From Flavobacterium gilvum (GTDB lineage Bacteria; Bacteroidota; Bacteroidia; Flavobacteriales; Flavobacteriaceae), in assembly GCF_001761465.1 (NCBI RefSeq), contig NZ_CP017479.1, positions 2,108,001 through 2,172,000 of the forward strand: a stretch of DNA of 64,000 bases, read 5' to 3'. The notes under the pieces were generated by a model. The model was not told the DNA's origin. It saw only the letters and a program-made list of their open reading frames with translations, and searched no databases. Position 1 is the first letter of the stretch. Every line of letters begins with the position of its first letter. The translations under genes and the position numbers were made by a program. This document shows positions 1 through 8,850 of the stretch, piece by piece.

Positions 1-1
1 G

Positions 2-730
2 CATGGAGCTGGAGGAAGTTCATCTATTTGGTTCAAGCAAATAAGGGATTTTAGAAAAGATTACAATGTTTTGTTGTTGGATTTGAGAGGGCACGGTGAG
101 TCAAAACCAACCTTGAAAACCGCTTTTAAACAAAAATATACTTTTTCGGCTTTGGCCCATGATATACTGGAGGTTTTGGATCATCTTAAAATTGAAAAAT
201 CACATTTTGTTGGAATTTCATTGGGAACTATCCTCATCAGGCAATTGGCAGAAATGTATCCTGACAGAGTGCAAAGCATGATTCTTGGCGGAGCTATCCT
301 AAAAATGAATTTTCGTTCTCAAATATTAATGCGTTTGGGAAACACTTTTAAGTATGTTTTACCTTATTTGGTTTTGTATAAGTTTTTTGCTTTTGTGATT
401 ATGCCCAAAAAAAGTCATAAGCAATCAAGGTCTCTTTTTATAAACGAAGCCAAAAAATTGTATCAAAAGGAATTTATCAAATGGTTTAAATTAACTGCCG
501 AGATAAATCCAGTGCTGAAATGGTTCAGACAAGTAGAATTGAATATCCCTACGCTTTATGTAATGGGTGAAGAAGACTATATGTTTTTGCCTTCGGTACG
601 TAAAGTGGCAGAAAATCATTACAAAACTTCTCAGTTATTTGTAATCGAAAATTGCGGACATGTGGTCAATGTTGAGCAACCTAATGCCTTCAATACTGCG
701 GTTTTGTCTTTTATACAAACAACAAAATAA
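2..730 (+). CDS. alpha/beta-fold hydrolase (5' end outside window)
   Basis: This is a partial hydrolase gene. The reading frame is open to the window edge, so the true start lies upstream and only the last 242 residues are visible. The visible protein opens with the oxyanion-hole motif HGAGGSS and the LDLRGHGES strand typical of the fold. The nucleophile elbow is GISLGT (GxSxG). The acid lies in GEEDYMF and the catalytic histidine in NCGHVVNVEQP, so the full Ser-Asp-His triad is present in the correct order. The substrate cannot be deduced; lipase, esterase and C-C hydrolase members all share this layout. An internal TTG at 71 falls after the oxyanion loop and is not a credible start. A GC-rich hairpin follows the stop. 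Confidence 0.9.
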   Translation, partial: HGAGGSSSIWFKQIRDFRKDYNVLLLDLRGHGESKPTLKTAFKQKYTFSALAHDILEVLDHLKIEKSHFVGISLGTILIRQLAEMYPDRVQSMILGGAILKMNFRSQILMRLGNTFKYVLPYLVLYKFFAFVIMPKKSHKQSRSLFINEAKKLYQKEFIKWFKLTAEINPVLKWFRQVELNIPTLYVMGEEDYMFLPSVRKVAENHYKTSQLFVIENCGHVVNVEQPNAFNTAVLSFIQTTK

Positions 731-753
731 ATCGAACTTATTGTAACTAAAAA

Positions 754-779
754 TGCCCGCATCATTTAAGATGCGGGCA
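754..779. terminator. hairpin after alpha/beta hydrolase
   Basis: A 10-bp perfect stem (TGCCCGCATC paired with GATGCGGGCA) closes a 6-nt loop 23 bases after the hydrolase stop. The run of A on its left gives a T-tract on the minus strand, and the right side is only moderately T-rich. It probably terminates the hydrolase gene and may also act on minus-strand transcription. Confidence 0.6.
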
Positions 780-1050
780 ACTTTATAACTAACCAAAACC
801 AAAGTAATAAATAACCAGTTTATTACATTGCAAAGATGCGAATAATGTTTAAGCATCGTTGTTAAGGAATTGTTATTACTTTTTCTTAAAAAGTTAAGTT
901 TTTCAAGTTAATTTTAACAGACTATTATTCTTGTTTTTTTGAGCGTAAAATAGCGATTATCAAAGTCGCTTTTGTTTTGCTTTAAATTTTATAAAATGAT
1001 AAAAAAAGCAATATCATTTTATTTAAATTGATATTGACATTGCCATTGAC
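780..1050. other. gene-free spacer
   Basis: This is an AT-rich spacer between two convergent genes. It holds an AT-only 9-bp hairpin (993-1001 with 1012-1020) that is too weak to call a terminator. It also holds a run of near-repeated words of the type TTGATATTGACATTGCCATTG (split here as ATTGATATTGACATT and GCCATTGAC) at about 1026-1050, related to words at 27284-27325. I see no gene. Confidence 0.4.
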
Positions 1051-1773
1051 TTATTTTTTGTCCTGTAATGCAAATACCTTTTTTAATAAGTCCGAAGTTC
1101 TCGCATTCAAATCGGTACGAATGTTTTTTTCTTCAACGGTAATCATTTTGAAAACACCATCCAATGCTTTTTTGGTGATGTAATCCGTAAGGTCGGGATT
1201 TACTTTGGTGACTAACGGAATCATGTTGTATTGTTTTATCATTTTGGTCCAGATTACATCGGCACCAACCTTTCCTATGGATTGTTGAACCACTGGATTA
1301 AATTTAGCATAAAGGGGTTGTTGGGTTGATGATTGTAGATAGACCGTTGCAGCGTTTTCCTGTCCCAGCAAAATGCTTTTCGCATCTGTTATTGTTATGT
1401 TTTTGATAGCCGAAACAAATATTGGTGTTGCTTCTTTTACGGCATCTTCGGCGGCGCGGTTCATGGCTAATATTCCTTCATCAGCCAATTTTGAAAGTCC
1501 CATTTTTCGAAGCGTTTTGTCGACTTTTGCCAATTCTTCAGGCATAAGAATTTTTACGGCTTCGTTTTTATAAAATCCATCGGTTGCGGTGAGTTTTGAT
1601 ACTTGAACTGTTACTCCTTTATTAAGCGCTTCTTTTAGCCCGGCGGCAATATCCAGACTGCTGTTTGATTTTGTGATAGTGCCAATTTTATCGGCAGCTT
1701 TTGTAAGTATATCTTTTAGTTGGGCATTACTGATTGCAGGTAGGAGGAGAAGTAGGAATAAGGTTTTTTTCAT
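1051..1773 (-). CDS. DUF4197 domain-containing exported protein
   Basis: This is a 240-residue protein with a clear signal peptide (MKKTLFLLLLLPAISNAQ) followed by an all-helical domain that matches the DUF4197 family by eye. Recognisable stretches are LKEALNKGV near the start, FYKNEAVKILMPEEL and the central NPVVQQSIGKVG. The family's function is unknown; it is found as an exported protein in Bacteroidota and Proteobacteria. The frame extends 26 residues further upstream, but the extension is hydrophobic and tyrosine-rich and would bury the signal peptide, so the start is placed at the MKKT methionine (1773). It is a single gene facing the hydrolase. Confidence 0.75.
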   Translation of the reverse strand: MKKTLFLLLLLPAISNAQLKDILTKAADKIGTITKSNSSLDIAAGLKEALNKGVTVQVSKLTATDGFYKNEAVKILMPEELAKVDKTLRKMGLSKLADEGILAMNRAAEDAVKEATPIFVSAIKNITITDAKSILLGQENAATVYLQSSTQQPLYAKFNPVVQQSIGKVGADVIWTKMIKQYNMIPLVTKVNPDLTDYITKKALDGVFKMITVEEKNIRTDLNARTSDLLKKVFALQDKK

Positions 1774-1886
1774 TTTGTTTATTTTTTTCAAAAATAAGTA
1801 AAGAATGTGAACCGATTGGTAGTACTTTATCGATGAAATGTAAAAAAGCATCGATTTAATAAAGAAGCAGCATCGAATTTATTCTG

Positions 1887-1894
1887 TATATTTG
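1887..1894 (+). promoter_or_regulatory. -7 box TATATTTG upstream of VOC gene
   Basis: The sequence matches the Bacteroidota -7 consensus TANNTTTG and lies 67 nt before the VOC-protein start. No TTG is found at the usual -33 distance, so this is only a half-match. Confidence 0.4.
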
Positions 1895-1960
1895 TAATAT
1901 ATTGAAATATAGATATTTGTGTTTTGTTTTTGATGTGAAAATAATTGCAATTTCAAAGAG

Positions 1961-2641
1961 ATGAAAATACTCGAATTGGAATTATTATCGGATGATATTC
2001 CAAAAACTGAAATTTTTTATAATCGGGTTTTGGGATTGGAAACCTTATATTGTGATAGTTCTACTGTTTCATTCCAAGTAGGCATCACAAAACTGACTTT
2101 TCATGTTTCCCAAAATGAAAAACCGGTTTATCATTTTGCATTTGATGTCCCCAATAATAAGTTACTTGAAGCATTTTCCTGGATAGAAGACAAAACCGAA
2201 ATCATGTATGTGGTTCCGCCCGATAAAATTGCTGATTTCTATAACTGGAATGCCAAGTCCTTTTATTTTTATGACAATAATAGAAATATTATAGAATTTA
2301 TTGCACGATACGATTTGAACAACGCCACTGAAAAACCATTTGATGGCAAGTCTATTATATCTGTAAGCGAGATTGGACTAGTTTCCATAAATGTCAACGA
2401 ACAATGCGACGAACTGTTTGAAACATACGGATTGACGCCTTATTCAAAACAACCCAAACTACCTAAATTTATTGTTTTAGGAACCGTAACCGGACTTTTT
2501 ATTCTTGTTGAAGAAAACAGGAATTGGTATCCGACAACCGATAAAAAATCAAAATCCTTTTGGACAAAAATTTTGTTCAGTTATAAAGGAGAAAACAAAG
2601 TGTTGGAAGTTTTAGAAGGAAATAAATCAAAATTATTGTAA
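1961..2641 (+). CDS. VOC (glyoxalase/extradiol dioxygenase-like) family protein
   Basis: This 226-residue cytoplasmic protein has the vicinal-oxygen-chelate fold signature at its N-terminus: ELELLSDDIPKTEIFYNRVLGLE, given here as LELLSDDIPKTE followed by FYNRVLGLE. It continues with YHFAFDVPNNKL and SFYFYDNNRNIIEFIAR, the usual end of a VOC module (metal-binding Glu in IEFIA). A second, weaker module follows from about residue 130. The substrate is unknown. The gene ends 19 nt before an O-methyltransferase gene on the same strand, so the two are likely co-transcribed and may act on one small molecule. That pairing is inference from spacing only. Confidence 0.75.
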   Translation: MKILELELLSDDIPKTEIFYNRVLGLETLYCDSSTVSFQVGITKLTFHVSQNEKPVYHFAFDVPNNKLLEAFSWIEDKTEIMYVVPPDKIADFYNWNAKSFYFYDNNRNIIEFIARYDLNNATEKPFDGKSIISVSEIGLVSINVNEQCDELFETYGLTPYSKQPKLPKFIVLGTVTGLFILVEENRNWYPTTDKKSKSFWTKILFSYKGENKVLEVLEGNKSKLL

Positions 2642-2660
2642 AATTTAAATAGACAAAAAA

Positions 2661-3704
2661 ATGGAAAATCAAGACAATCAGCCTTCACCGGCAAGTATTA
2701 TGCAAATCGGTTCGGGATTTTGGGCATCAAAAGTGTTGCTTGCAGCAATAAAATTTCAATTATTCTCGAAGCTTGACGAAAAAGGATCGATGGCAGCTCA
2801 GGAAATAAAGGCAACACTGAACCTGAAGTGTACCGATATTCATATGTATGATTTTCTTGATGTCTTAACTGGTCTTGGTTTTCTCAGTCGAAAAGGGCTT
2901 TTGGAATCGGCAATTTATTCCAATAGTATTCATTCCGATGCTTTTTTGGTAAAGAGCAAAGCTTCTTATATTGGGGGAATGCTCGAAATGCTGAATAACC
3001 GTTTGTATCACCATTGGGGAAATCTCGAGGACGGTTTACTCACAGGTTTGCCACAAAATGAAATCAAATCAGGCAATGATAATTTATTTGAGGAACTCTA
3101 TAAATCACCCGAAAGATTATTGGAATTCATCGATGCAATGGGAAGTATTCAAATGGGGAATTTTAATGCCTTTGCACAGCAGTTTGATTTTTCAAAATAC
3201 AAAACATTGACGGATGTCGGCGGATGCGGAGCGGCATTGTCATCGATGGTTGCCCAGTATCAGCCACATATGAAATGCACCAGTTTTGACCTTCCGGTTG
3301 TCGAGCCTATCGCCAAAGAAAAAATTGCAAAAACATCTTTTGGAGATAGAGTTGTAACGGCTAGTGGCGATTTTTTTGCCGACCCTTTTCCAAAAGCCGA
3401 TGTGGTGGTCATGGGGAATATTCTACACGATTGGGACGAAAATAAAAAAATACTACTGCTTCAAAAAGCCTATGACGCTCTTCCCGAAGGCGGTGCTTTT
3501 GTTGCTATCGAAAATGTAATCGACGATGAGCGTTCCAAAAATGTTTTCGGAATGATGATGAGCCTGAACATGCTGATAGAAACCGGAACTGGCTTTGACT
3601 ATACTTTTTCCAGTTTCAATAAATGGACAAAAAATGTTGGTTTCAAATCGACTTCGATTGTTCCATTGACGGGGCCTACAAGTGCTGCGATTGCCTACAA
3701 ATAA
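2661..3704 (+). CDS. SAM-dependent O-methyltransferase (plant/acetylserotonin OMT-like)
   Basis: This 347-residue protein has the two-part layout of the class I small-molecule O-methyltransferases. The N-terminal winged-helix dimerisation domain spans about residues 12-100 (SGFWASKVLLAAIKFQLFSKL). The Rossmann methyltransferase domain follows, with SAM loop TDVGGCGAALS, the acidic SFDLPVV strand, and the catalytic-base motif ILHDWDE. The DVGGCGA loop and HDW histidine are diagnostic of this family, which methylates hydroxyls on phenolic, polyketide or indole substrates. The physiological substrate is not deducible. It follows the VOC-family gene by 19 nt, which suggests an operon. Confidence 0.85.
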   Translation: MENQDNQPSPASIMQIGSGFWASKVLLAAIKFQLFSKLDEKGSMAAQEIKATLNLKCTDIHMYDFLDVLTGLGFLSRKGLLESAIYSNSIHSDAFLVKSKASYIGGMLEMLNNRLYHHWGNLEDGLLTGLPQNEIKSGNDNLFEELYKSPERLLEFIDAMGSIQMGNFNAFAQQFDFSKYKTLTDVGGCGAALSSMVAQYQPHMKCTSFDLPVVEPIAKEKIAKTSFGDRVVTASGDFFADPFPKADVVVMGNILHDWDENKKILLLQKAYDALPEGGAFVAIENVIDDERSKNVFGMMMSLNMLIETGTGFDYTFSSFNKWTKNVGFKSTSIVPLTGPTSAAIAYK

Positions 3705-3713
3705 ATGAGAAAA

Positions 3714-3913
3714 AAGTCTGCGAAGTCTGCGCGAAAATATAGAACGCAGATTTAGCAGATGAAATTATATAAACCCAAAATTGGCATTAGGATTTTATTG
3801 TTTTTTTTCACGCTGACGACGCAGACTTTCGCGGATTTTACACATTTAAAACAATCAAAATCTGTATAAATCCGTTTAATCTGTGTCATCTGTGTGCCAA
3901 TACTTAATTTTGG
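3714..3913. repeat. intergenic word-repeat inverted element (AGTCTGCG / ATCTGTG words)
   Basis: The spacer between two convergent genes is filled with near-repeated words: AGTCTGCG twice on the left, and TAATCTGTG/CATCTGTG types on the right. Left CGAAGTCTGCGCG (3721-3733) is an imperfect inverse of CGACGCAGACTTTCG (3817-3831), and CCAAAATT (3775-3782) is inverted at 3906-3913. It overlaps no gene. A similar set of ATCTGTG words recurs at about 29187-29225. Confidence 0.6.
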
Positions 3914-3928
3914 TAAGCGGTTATTTTC

Positions 3929-4783
3929 CTATGAAAATACAACCGTTTTGTTGTTATACACGATGGTTTTTCGCTCGGCGTGCAATTTGACAGCTCTGGC
4001 AAGTACCATTCGTTCTAGATCACGCCCTTTTGTAATAAAATCTTCTATCGAATGGCTGTGCGAAACTCTCGTAATATCCTGTTCGATAATTGGGCCTTCG
4101 TCCAATTCCTCAGTAACATAATGGCTCGTGGCGCCAATAATTTTCACCCCACGCTTGAAAGCCGAATGATACGGTTTGGCACCCGGAAATGCGGGCAAAA
4201 ACGAATGATGAATATTGATAATTCTGTTTTGATAAAGTTCAATAAGTTTGGGTGTGATAATTTGCATATAACGCGCCAAAACAATAAAGTCAATATCAAA
4301 TCTTTTTAATAATTCAATTTGTGCTTTCTCGCCTTCTTCTTTAGTGTCTTTTGTAAAAGGAACATAAAAAAACGGAATATCAAAACGTTCCGCCACCGAT
4401 TTTAAATCTTCGTGATTGCTTATAATCAAAGGGATTTCAAGAGGCAATTCACCCGCTGAAAATCGTCCCAAAAGATCATACAAACAATGGTCATATTTTG
4501 AAATAAACAACGCCATTTTTGGCTTTTCATCCTGTGGGTACATCGCCCAAGTCATATTAAAAGGAGCCGCTAGATTGGTTTGAAAATGACTTTTTATAGC
4601 TTCAATTTTCCAATCGGCCTTGCTGAGTTCGCATTCCAGGCGCATGAAAAACACATTTTCGTCGGGATCAACATGTTGGTCAAGGTAAGTGATATTTCCA
4701 TCAATCGAAGCGATATAATTCGTCACCGAGGCAATAATAGCCTTTTTGTCTTCGCAATGGATAAGTATGGTGATTTTTTGCAT
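3929..4783 (-). CDS. purU: formyltetrahydrofolate deformylase
   Basis: PurU hydrolyses 10-formyltetrahydrofolate to formate and tetrahydrofolate, balancing the one-carbon pool and feeding formate to purine synthesis. The 284-residue length is normal. An N-terminal ACT domain (about 1-80, starting ITILIHCEDKKAIIASVT) precedes the formyl-transferase-fold hydrolase domain. The active-site region reads INIHHSFLPAFPGAKPYHSA and then GATSHYVTEELDEGPIIEQD, containing the conserved His and Asp of the family. It is a single gene. A formate dehydrogenase cluster lies elsewhere in this window (51.3-56.5 kb), so formate is both made and used by enzymes encoded here, though no regulatory link is visible. 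Confidence 0.95.
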   Translation of the reverse strand: MQKITILIHCEDKKAIIASVTNYIASIDGNITYLDQHVDPDENVFFMRLECELSKADWKIEAIKSHFQTNLAAPFNMTWAMYPQDEKPKMALFISKYDHCLYDLLGRFSAGELPLEIPLIISNHEDLKSVAERFDIPFFYVPFTKDTKEEGEKAQIELLKRFDIDFIVLARYMQIITPKLIELYQNRIINIHHSFLPAFPGAKPYHSAFKRGVKIIGATSHYVTEELDEGPIIEQDITRVSHSHSIEDFITKGRDLERMVLARAVKLHAERKTIVYNNKTVVFS

Positions 4784-4827
4784 TTCTTTAAAATTTTCTA
4801 AAAATAATTAGGAGCATTCCTATGGAT

Positions 4828-4955
4828 TTTTGAATGATGATTAACGATTTCTGATATTAGATTTTGTACTGCTAAACTTAAAATATTTTTGGTTTTACGA
4901 GTTTTATAACTTCAAAAATCAAATATCGTTAATCAAAAATCTTAAATCATTTTTA
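4828..4955. repeat. intergenic word-repeat inverted element (GATTAACGAT words)
   Basis: It lies between the divergent purU and mutase genes. GATTAACGAT at 4839-4848 is exactly inverted at 4925-4934 (ATCGTTAATC). Further imperfect copies of the same words (GATTTCTGATATTAGATTT; AAATATCGTTAATCAAAAATC, written here in short) extend the arms. The loop region is about 75 nt. Confidence 0.6.
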
Positions 4956-4968
4956 TCGGGGCTAAAAC
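4951..4968. repeat. end fragment of dispersed hairpin-core repeat
   Basis: The 18 bases TTTTATCGGGGCTAAAAC match the conserved box of the larger repeats at 16056-16223, 18589-18821 and 29039-29125 (consensus CACTTTTATCGGGGCTAAAA in one orientation). No second half is found nearby, so this is a truncated relic or a chance retention. Confidence 0.45.
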
Positions 4969-5113
4969 TCGAAAATACCAATTTTTTTCCAAAAACAGAG
5001 CTTGTTTTCTTAATAAAAAACAACGTTGTCATATTTTGTGTTTTAAGTTGTTTTTGATGAGTTTTATTTTAAAATTTACGTAAATTGCACTGTTAAATTA
5101 TCATATTCTTAAA

Positions 5114-8100
5114 ATGGAATTAATAAAAACCTACCAACCCCAAAACAAAGTCCGAATCGTAACAGCCGCATCTCTTTTTGATGGTCACGATGCTGCAATC
5201 AATATAATGAGAAGAATTATTCAGTCCACAGGAGTCGAGGTAATTCATTTGGGGCATGACCGAAGTGTCGAAGAAGTGGTGAATACCGCCATTCAGGAAG
5301 ATGCAAATGCCATTGCCATGACTTCTTATCAAGGTGGACACAATGAGTATTTTAAATATATGTATGATTTGCTTCAGGAAAAAGGAGCGGGTCATATCAA
5401 GATTTTCGGTGGAGGCGGAGGGGTAATTCTGCCTTCGGAAATAGAAGAATTGCAAAATTACGGCATTACCAGAATTTATTCTCCCGATGATGGGAGAGCA
5501 ATGGGACTGCAGGGAATGATTAATGATTTGGTGCAACGTTCTGATTTTCCTATTGGAGACAAATTGACAAGTGAATTGGATTCATTGGAAAATAAAAAAC
5601 TTACAGCTATTGCCCGTTTGATTTCGGCAGCCGAGAATTTTCCGGAAATAGCCAAACCTTTTTTTGATAAAATCCATTCAAAAAATGAATCCTCCAAAAT
5701 CCCTGTTCTCGGAATCACAGGAACGGGAGGAGCTGGAAAATCATCTTTGGTGGATGAATTGGTGCGCCGGTTTTTAATCGATTTTCCCGAAAAAACAATC
5801 GGATTGATTTCTGTCGATCCTTCTAAAAGAAAGACAGGGGGAGCCTTATTGGGTGATCGAATTCGTATGAATGCCATCAATAATCCTAGAGTTTATATGC
5901 GTTCGTTGGCAACGCGTCAATCAAATTTGGCATTGTCAAAATACGTTGCCGAAGCCATTGAAGTTTTGAAGGCGGCAAAATACGATATCATTATTCTTGA
6001 AACTTCGGGAATTGGTCAATCCGATACGGAGATTATGGATCATTCGGATGTTTCACTTTACGTAATGACACCCGAATTTGGCGCGGCAACCCAATTGGAA
6101 AAAATCGACATGCTTGATTTTGCCGATTTGGTGGCCTTAAATAAATTTGACAAGCGTGGTGCTTTGGATGCTCTTCGTGATGTAAAAAAACAATACCAAC
6201 GCAACCATAATTTATGGGATAAAAACCCTGATGAAATGCCGGTTTTTGGAACTATTGCTTCTCAATTCAACGATCCGGGGATGAATACGTTGTACAAATC
6301 CATCATGGACAAAATTGTTGAGAAAACTGGTGCTGATTTGAAATCGACTTTTCAAATTACCCGTGAAATGAGTGAGAAAAAATTTGTGATTCCGCCACAT
6401 AGAACGCGTTACCTGTCAGAGATTGCAGAGAATAATAGAAAATACGACGAAACGGCTTTGAGCCAAGAACAAGTGGCTCAAAAATTATATGGAATTTTCA
6501 AAACGATTGAAAGTGTTTCTGGAAAAATTCCTTTGGTTAATAAAGCAGGAATCGATGAGGATTCGGTTTTACCAAGTGCTTTAGAATCTGAAAAACCGGG
6601 CGTTGCTGAGAATAAAATCTTTTTAAATCTGTTACTGAATCAATTTGATAAAGTAAAAATGGATTTGGATCCACACAATTGGAAATTGATTCTTAATTGG
6701 AACGAAAAAGTTAAGAAGTACAAAGATCCGGTTTACACTTTTAAAGTGCGTCATAAAGAAATAGAAATGGCTACACATACCGAGTCGCTTTCGCATACGC
6801 AAATTCCAAAAATTGCAATGCCAAAGTATAAAGCTTGGGGCGATATTCTGCGTTGGTCTTTACAGGAAAATGTTCCTGGTGAATTTCCTTTTACTTCAGG
6901 ATTGTATCCGTTTAAGCGGGAAGGCGAAGATCCATCGAGAATGTTTGCCGGTGAAGGCGGGCCGGAAAGAACCAATAAACGTTTCCATTACGTGAGTGCT
7001 GGATTGCCTGCCAAAAGACTTTCCACCGCTTTTGACAGTGTAACTTTATACGGTAACGATCCTCATTTGAGACCTGATATTTATGGAAAAATAGGAAATG
7101 CAGGGGTATCTATTTGCTGTTTGGATGATGCTAAAAAATTATACTCCGGTTTTGACTTGGTGCACGCCATGACTTCGGTGAGTATGACTATTAATGGGCC
7201 TGCACCTATGTTGCTTGGTTTTTTTATGAATGCCGCTATCGATCAGCAATGCGAAATTTATATCAAAAAACACGAATTAACGGAATCGGTGCTGGAAAAA
7301 ATAAACGAAATCTACAAGCAAAAAGGTATAGAGCGTCCTCATTATCAGGGTGATTTACCAGAGGGAAATAATGGTTTGGGGTTATTTCTATTGGGTGTAA
7401 CCGGAGATCAGATTTTGCCTTTGGAAATTTATAATGAGATTAAAGAAAAAACACTTTCGAAAGTAAGAGGAACAGTTCAGGCCGATATTTTAAAAGAAGA
7501 CCAAGCTCAAAATACTTGTATTTTCTCCACCGAATTTGCTTTGCGATTAATGGGAGATGTCCAGGAATATTTTATTGCCAAAAACGTAAGGAACTTCTAT
7601 TCGGTTTCTATTTCGGGTTATCATATTGCCGAGGCGGGTGCCAATCCAATTACTCAATTGGCTTTTACGCTTTCAAATGGTTTCACTTACGTGGAATATT
7701 ATTTGAGCCGCGGAATGGACATCAATGATTTTGGTCCCAATTTATCGTTCTTTTTCTCCAATGGTGTCGATCCAGAATATGCTGTTATTGGCCGTGTGGC
7801 AAGGAGAATTTGGGCGAAAGCCATGAAAAATAAATACGGAGCCAATGAAAGAGCTCAAATGTTGAAATACCATATTCAGACATCGGGTCGTTCATTGCAC
7901 GCGCAGGAGATTGATTTCAATGATATTCGTACTACTTTGCAGGCGTTGTATGCGATTTATGACAATTGTAATTCCTTGCATACCAACGCTTATGATGAAG
8001 CAATTACAACGCCTACCGAAGAATCGGTTCGCAGGGCAATGGCAATTCAGATGATTATAAATAAGGAATTAGGTTTAGCCAAAAATGAAAATCCTATTCA

Positions 8101-8566
8101 GGGTTCATTTATTATCGAAGAATTAACCGACTTGGTAGAAGAAGCCGTTCTGCAGGAATTTGACCGAATTACAGAACGTGGTGGTGTTCTTGGTGCGATG
8201 GAAACAATGTATCAGCGTTCTAAGATTCAGGAGGAAAGTTTGTATTATGAAACCTTGAAACACACAGGCGAATTTCCAATTGTAGGTGTGAATACTTTTT
8301 TGAGTTCCAAAGGTTCTCCAACGGTTATTCCTGCCGAAGTGATTCGTGCCACCGAAGAAGAAAAACAATACCAAATTACAATGCTCGATAATTTACATCA
8401 ATGCAATGCTGTTTCGGTAAAAGAGCATTTAAACACCTTGCAGGAAGCAGCTATTAAAGGTGAAAACTTATTTGAACATTTGATGGAAGCGACAAAAGTT
8501 TGCTCTTTGGGACAAATCACAGACGCTTTATTTGACGTAGGTGGGCAGTATAGAAGGAATATGTAA
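5114..8566 (+). CDS. icmF: fused adenosylcobalamin-dependent acyl-CoA mutase, IcmF type (isobutyryl-CoA mutase)
   Basis: This 1150-residue protein joins three modules in the IcmF order. The B12-binding domain (about 10-145) carries the base-off DxH motif in LFDGHDAA (His about 25), TSYQGGH, and a glycine-rich GGGGG loop. A MeaB/ArgK-type G-protein chaperone domain (about 195-430) has P-loop GTGGAGKSS at about 203, [10 protein letters not shown] and the guanine motif NKFD near 343. The TIM-barrel mutase domain fills the rest. Its substrate pocket reads [20 protein letters not shown] with [14 protein letters not shown]. This is the IcmF pattern rather than the YPTMY/TIRQYAG pattern of methylmalonyl-CoA mutase, so isobutyryl/butyryl-CoA is the likelier substrate. 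Annotation pipelines often label such proteins methylmalonyl-CoA mutase. The enzyme needs imported or synthesised B12; no cobalamin riboswitch is apparent upstream. Confidence 0.9.
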   Translation: MELIKTYQPQNKVRIVTAASLFDGHDAAINIMRRIIQSTGVEVIHLGHDRSVEEVVNTAIQEDANAIAMTSYQGGHNEYFKYMYDLLQEKGAGHIKIFGGGGGVILPSEIEELQNYGITRIYSPDDGRAMGLQGMINDLVQRSDFPIGDKLTSELDSLENKKLTAIARLISAAENFPEIAKPFFDKIHSKNESSKIPVLGITGTGGAGKSSLVDELVRRFLIDFPEKTIGLISVDPSKRKTGGALLGDRIRMNAINNPRVYMRSLATRQSNLALSKYVAEAIEVLKAAKYDIIILETSGIGQSDTEIMDHSDVSLYVMTPEFGAATQLEKIDMLDFADLVALNKFDKRGALDALRDVKKQYQRNHNLWDKNPDEMPVFGTIASQFNDPGMNTLYKSIMDKIVEKTGADLKSTFQITREMSEKKFVIPPHRTRYLSEIAENNRKYDETALSQEQVAQKLYGIFKTIESVSGKIPLVNKAGIDEDSVLPSALESEKPGVAENKIFLNLLLNQFDKVKMDLDPHNWKLILNWNEKVKKYKDPVYTFKVRHKEIEMATHTESLSHTQIPKIAMPKYKAWGDILRWSLQENVPGEFPFTSGLYPFKREGEDPSRMFAGEGGPERTNKRFHYVSAGLPAKRLSTAFDSVTLYGNDPHLRPDIYGKIGNAGVSICCLDDAKKLYSGFDLVHAMTSVSMTINGPAPMLLGFFMNAAIDQQCEIYIKKHELTESVLEKINEIYKQKGIERPHYQGDLPEGNNGLGLFLLGVTGDQILPLEIYNEIKEKTLSKVRGTVQADILKEDQAQNTCIFSTEFALRLMGDVQEYFIAKNVRNFYSVSISGYHIAEAGANPITQLAFTLSNGFTYVEYYLSRGMDINDFGPNLSFFFSNGVDPEYAVIGRVARRIWAKAMKNKYGANERAQMLKYHIQTSGRSLHAQEIDFNDIRTTLQALYAIYDNCNSLHTNAYDEAITTPTEESVRRAMAIQMIINKELGLAKNENPIQGSFIIEELTDLVEEAVLQEFDRITERGGVLGAMETMYQRSKIQEESLYYETLKHTGEFPIVGVNTFLSSKGSPTVIPAEVIRATEEEKQYQITMLDNLHQCNAVSVKEHLNTLQEAAIKGENLFEHLMEATKVCSLGQITDALFDVGGQYRRNM

Positions 8567-8587
8567 TTTTTTTTGCTTTTACAATAT

Positions 8588-8630
8588 AAAACACATTCGG
8601 CAGACATATAAGTTTTGTTGAATGTGTTTT
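8588..8630 (+). terminator. probable terminator of the mutase gene
   Basis: An 11-bp perfect stem (AAAACACATTC with GAATGTGTTTT) closes a 21-nt loop and is followed by a T-rich run, 22 nt after the stop. Confidence 0.55.
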
Positions 8631-8692
8631 TTGATTTTTATAGGATTATTGCTTTTATAACATTTAGAAATATAAAATAATCCAATCTTTAC

Positions 8693-8733
8693 CCCCTCTC
8701 CTTTGGAGAGGGTTGGGGTGAGGTTAAATAAAA
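8693..8733. repeat. short GC-rich hairpin relic (CCCTCTCC-TTT-GGAGAGGG)
   Basis: An 8-bp stem (8694-8701 with 8705-8712) with a TTT loop is followed by TTGGGGTGAGGTT. The composition is far more GC-rich than the surroundings. From memory, this sequence type is scattered in many bacterial intergenic regions; here there is one copy. The rest of the 8567-8850 spacer holds no gene. Confidence 0.45.
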
Positions 8734-8850
8734 AGACTATTTTGTATTTCTAATTGGTATTATTTAAAGAACTTGTGTTTTTAGTATTTTTCTTATATAA
8801 TTATTGTTTAACTTAGCAAGGTAATTTTTTTGAACAGTAATTTATAAAGC

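Noticed and set aside
993..1020. 9-bp AT-only hairpin after the DUF4197 gene
   Set aside because: No GC pairs beyond one, and no T-tract in the right direction; not a terminator.
1373..1573. Open frame on the plus strand inside the DUF4197 gene
   Set aside because: Antisense shadow of a well-supported gene with signal peptide and family similarity.
3894..4309. Plus-strand open frames overlapping purU
   Set aside because: Antisense shadows; purU has full-length family similarity.
5041..5090. Possible promoter of the mutase gene (TTG, 24 nt, TAAATTGC)
   Set aside because: The -7 box departs from TANNTTTG at two end positions and the spacing is just beyond the usual range; too weak to list.
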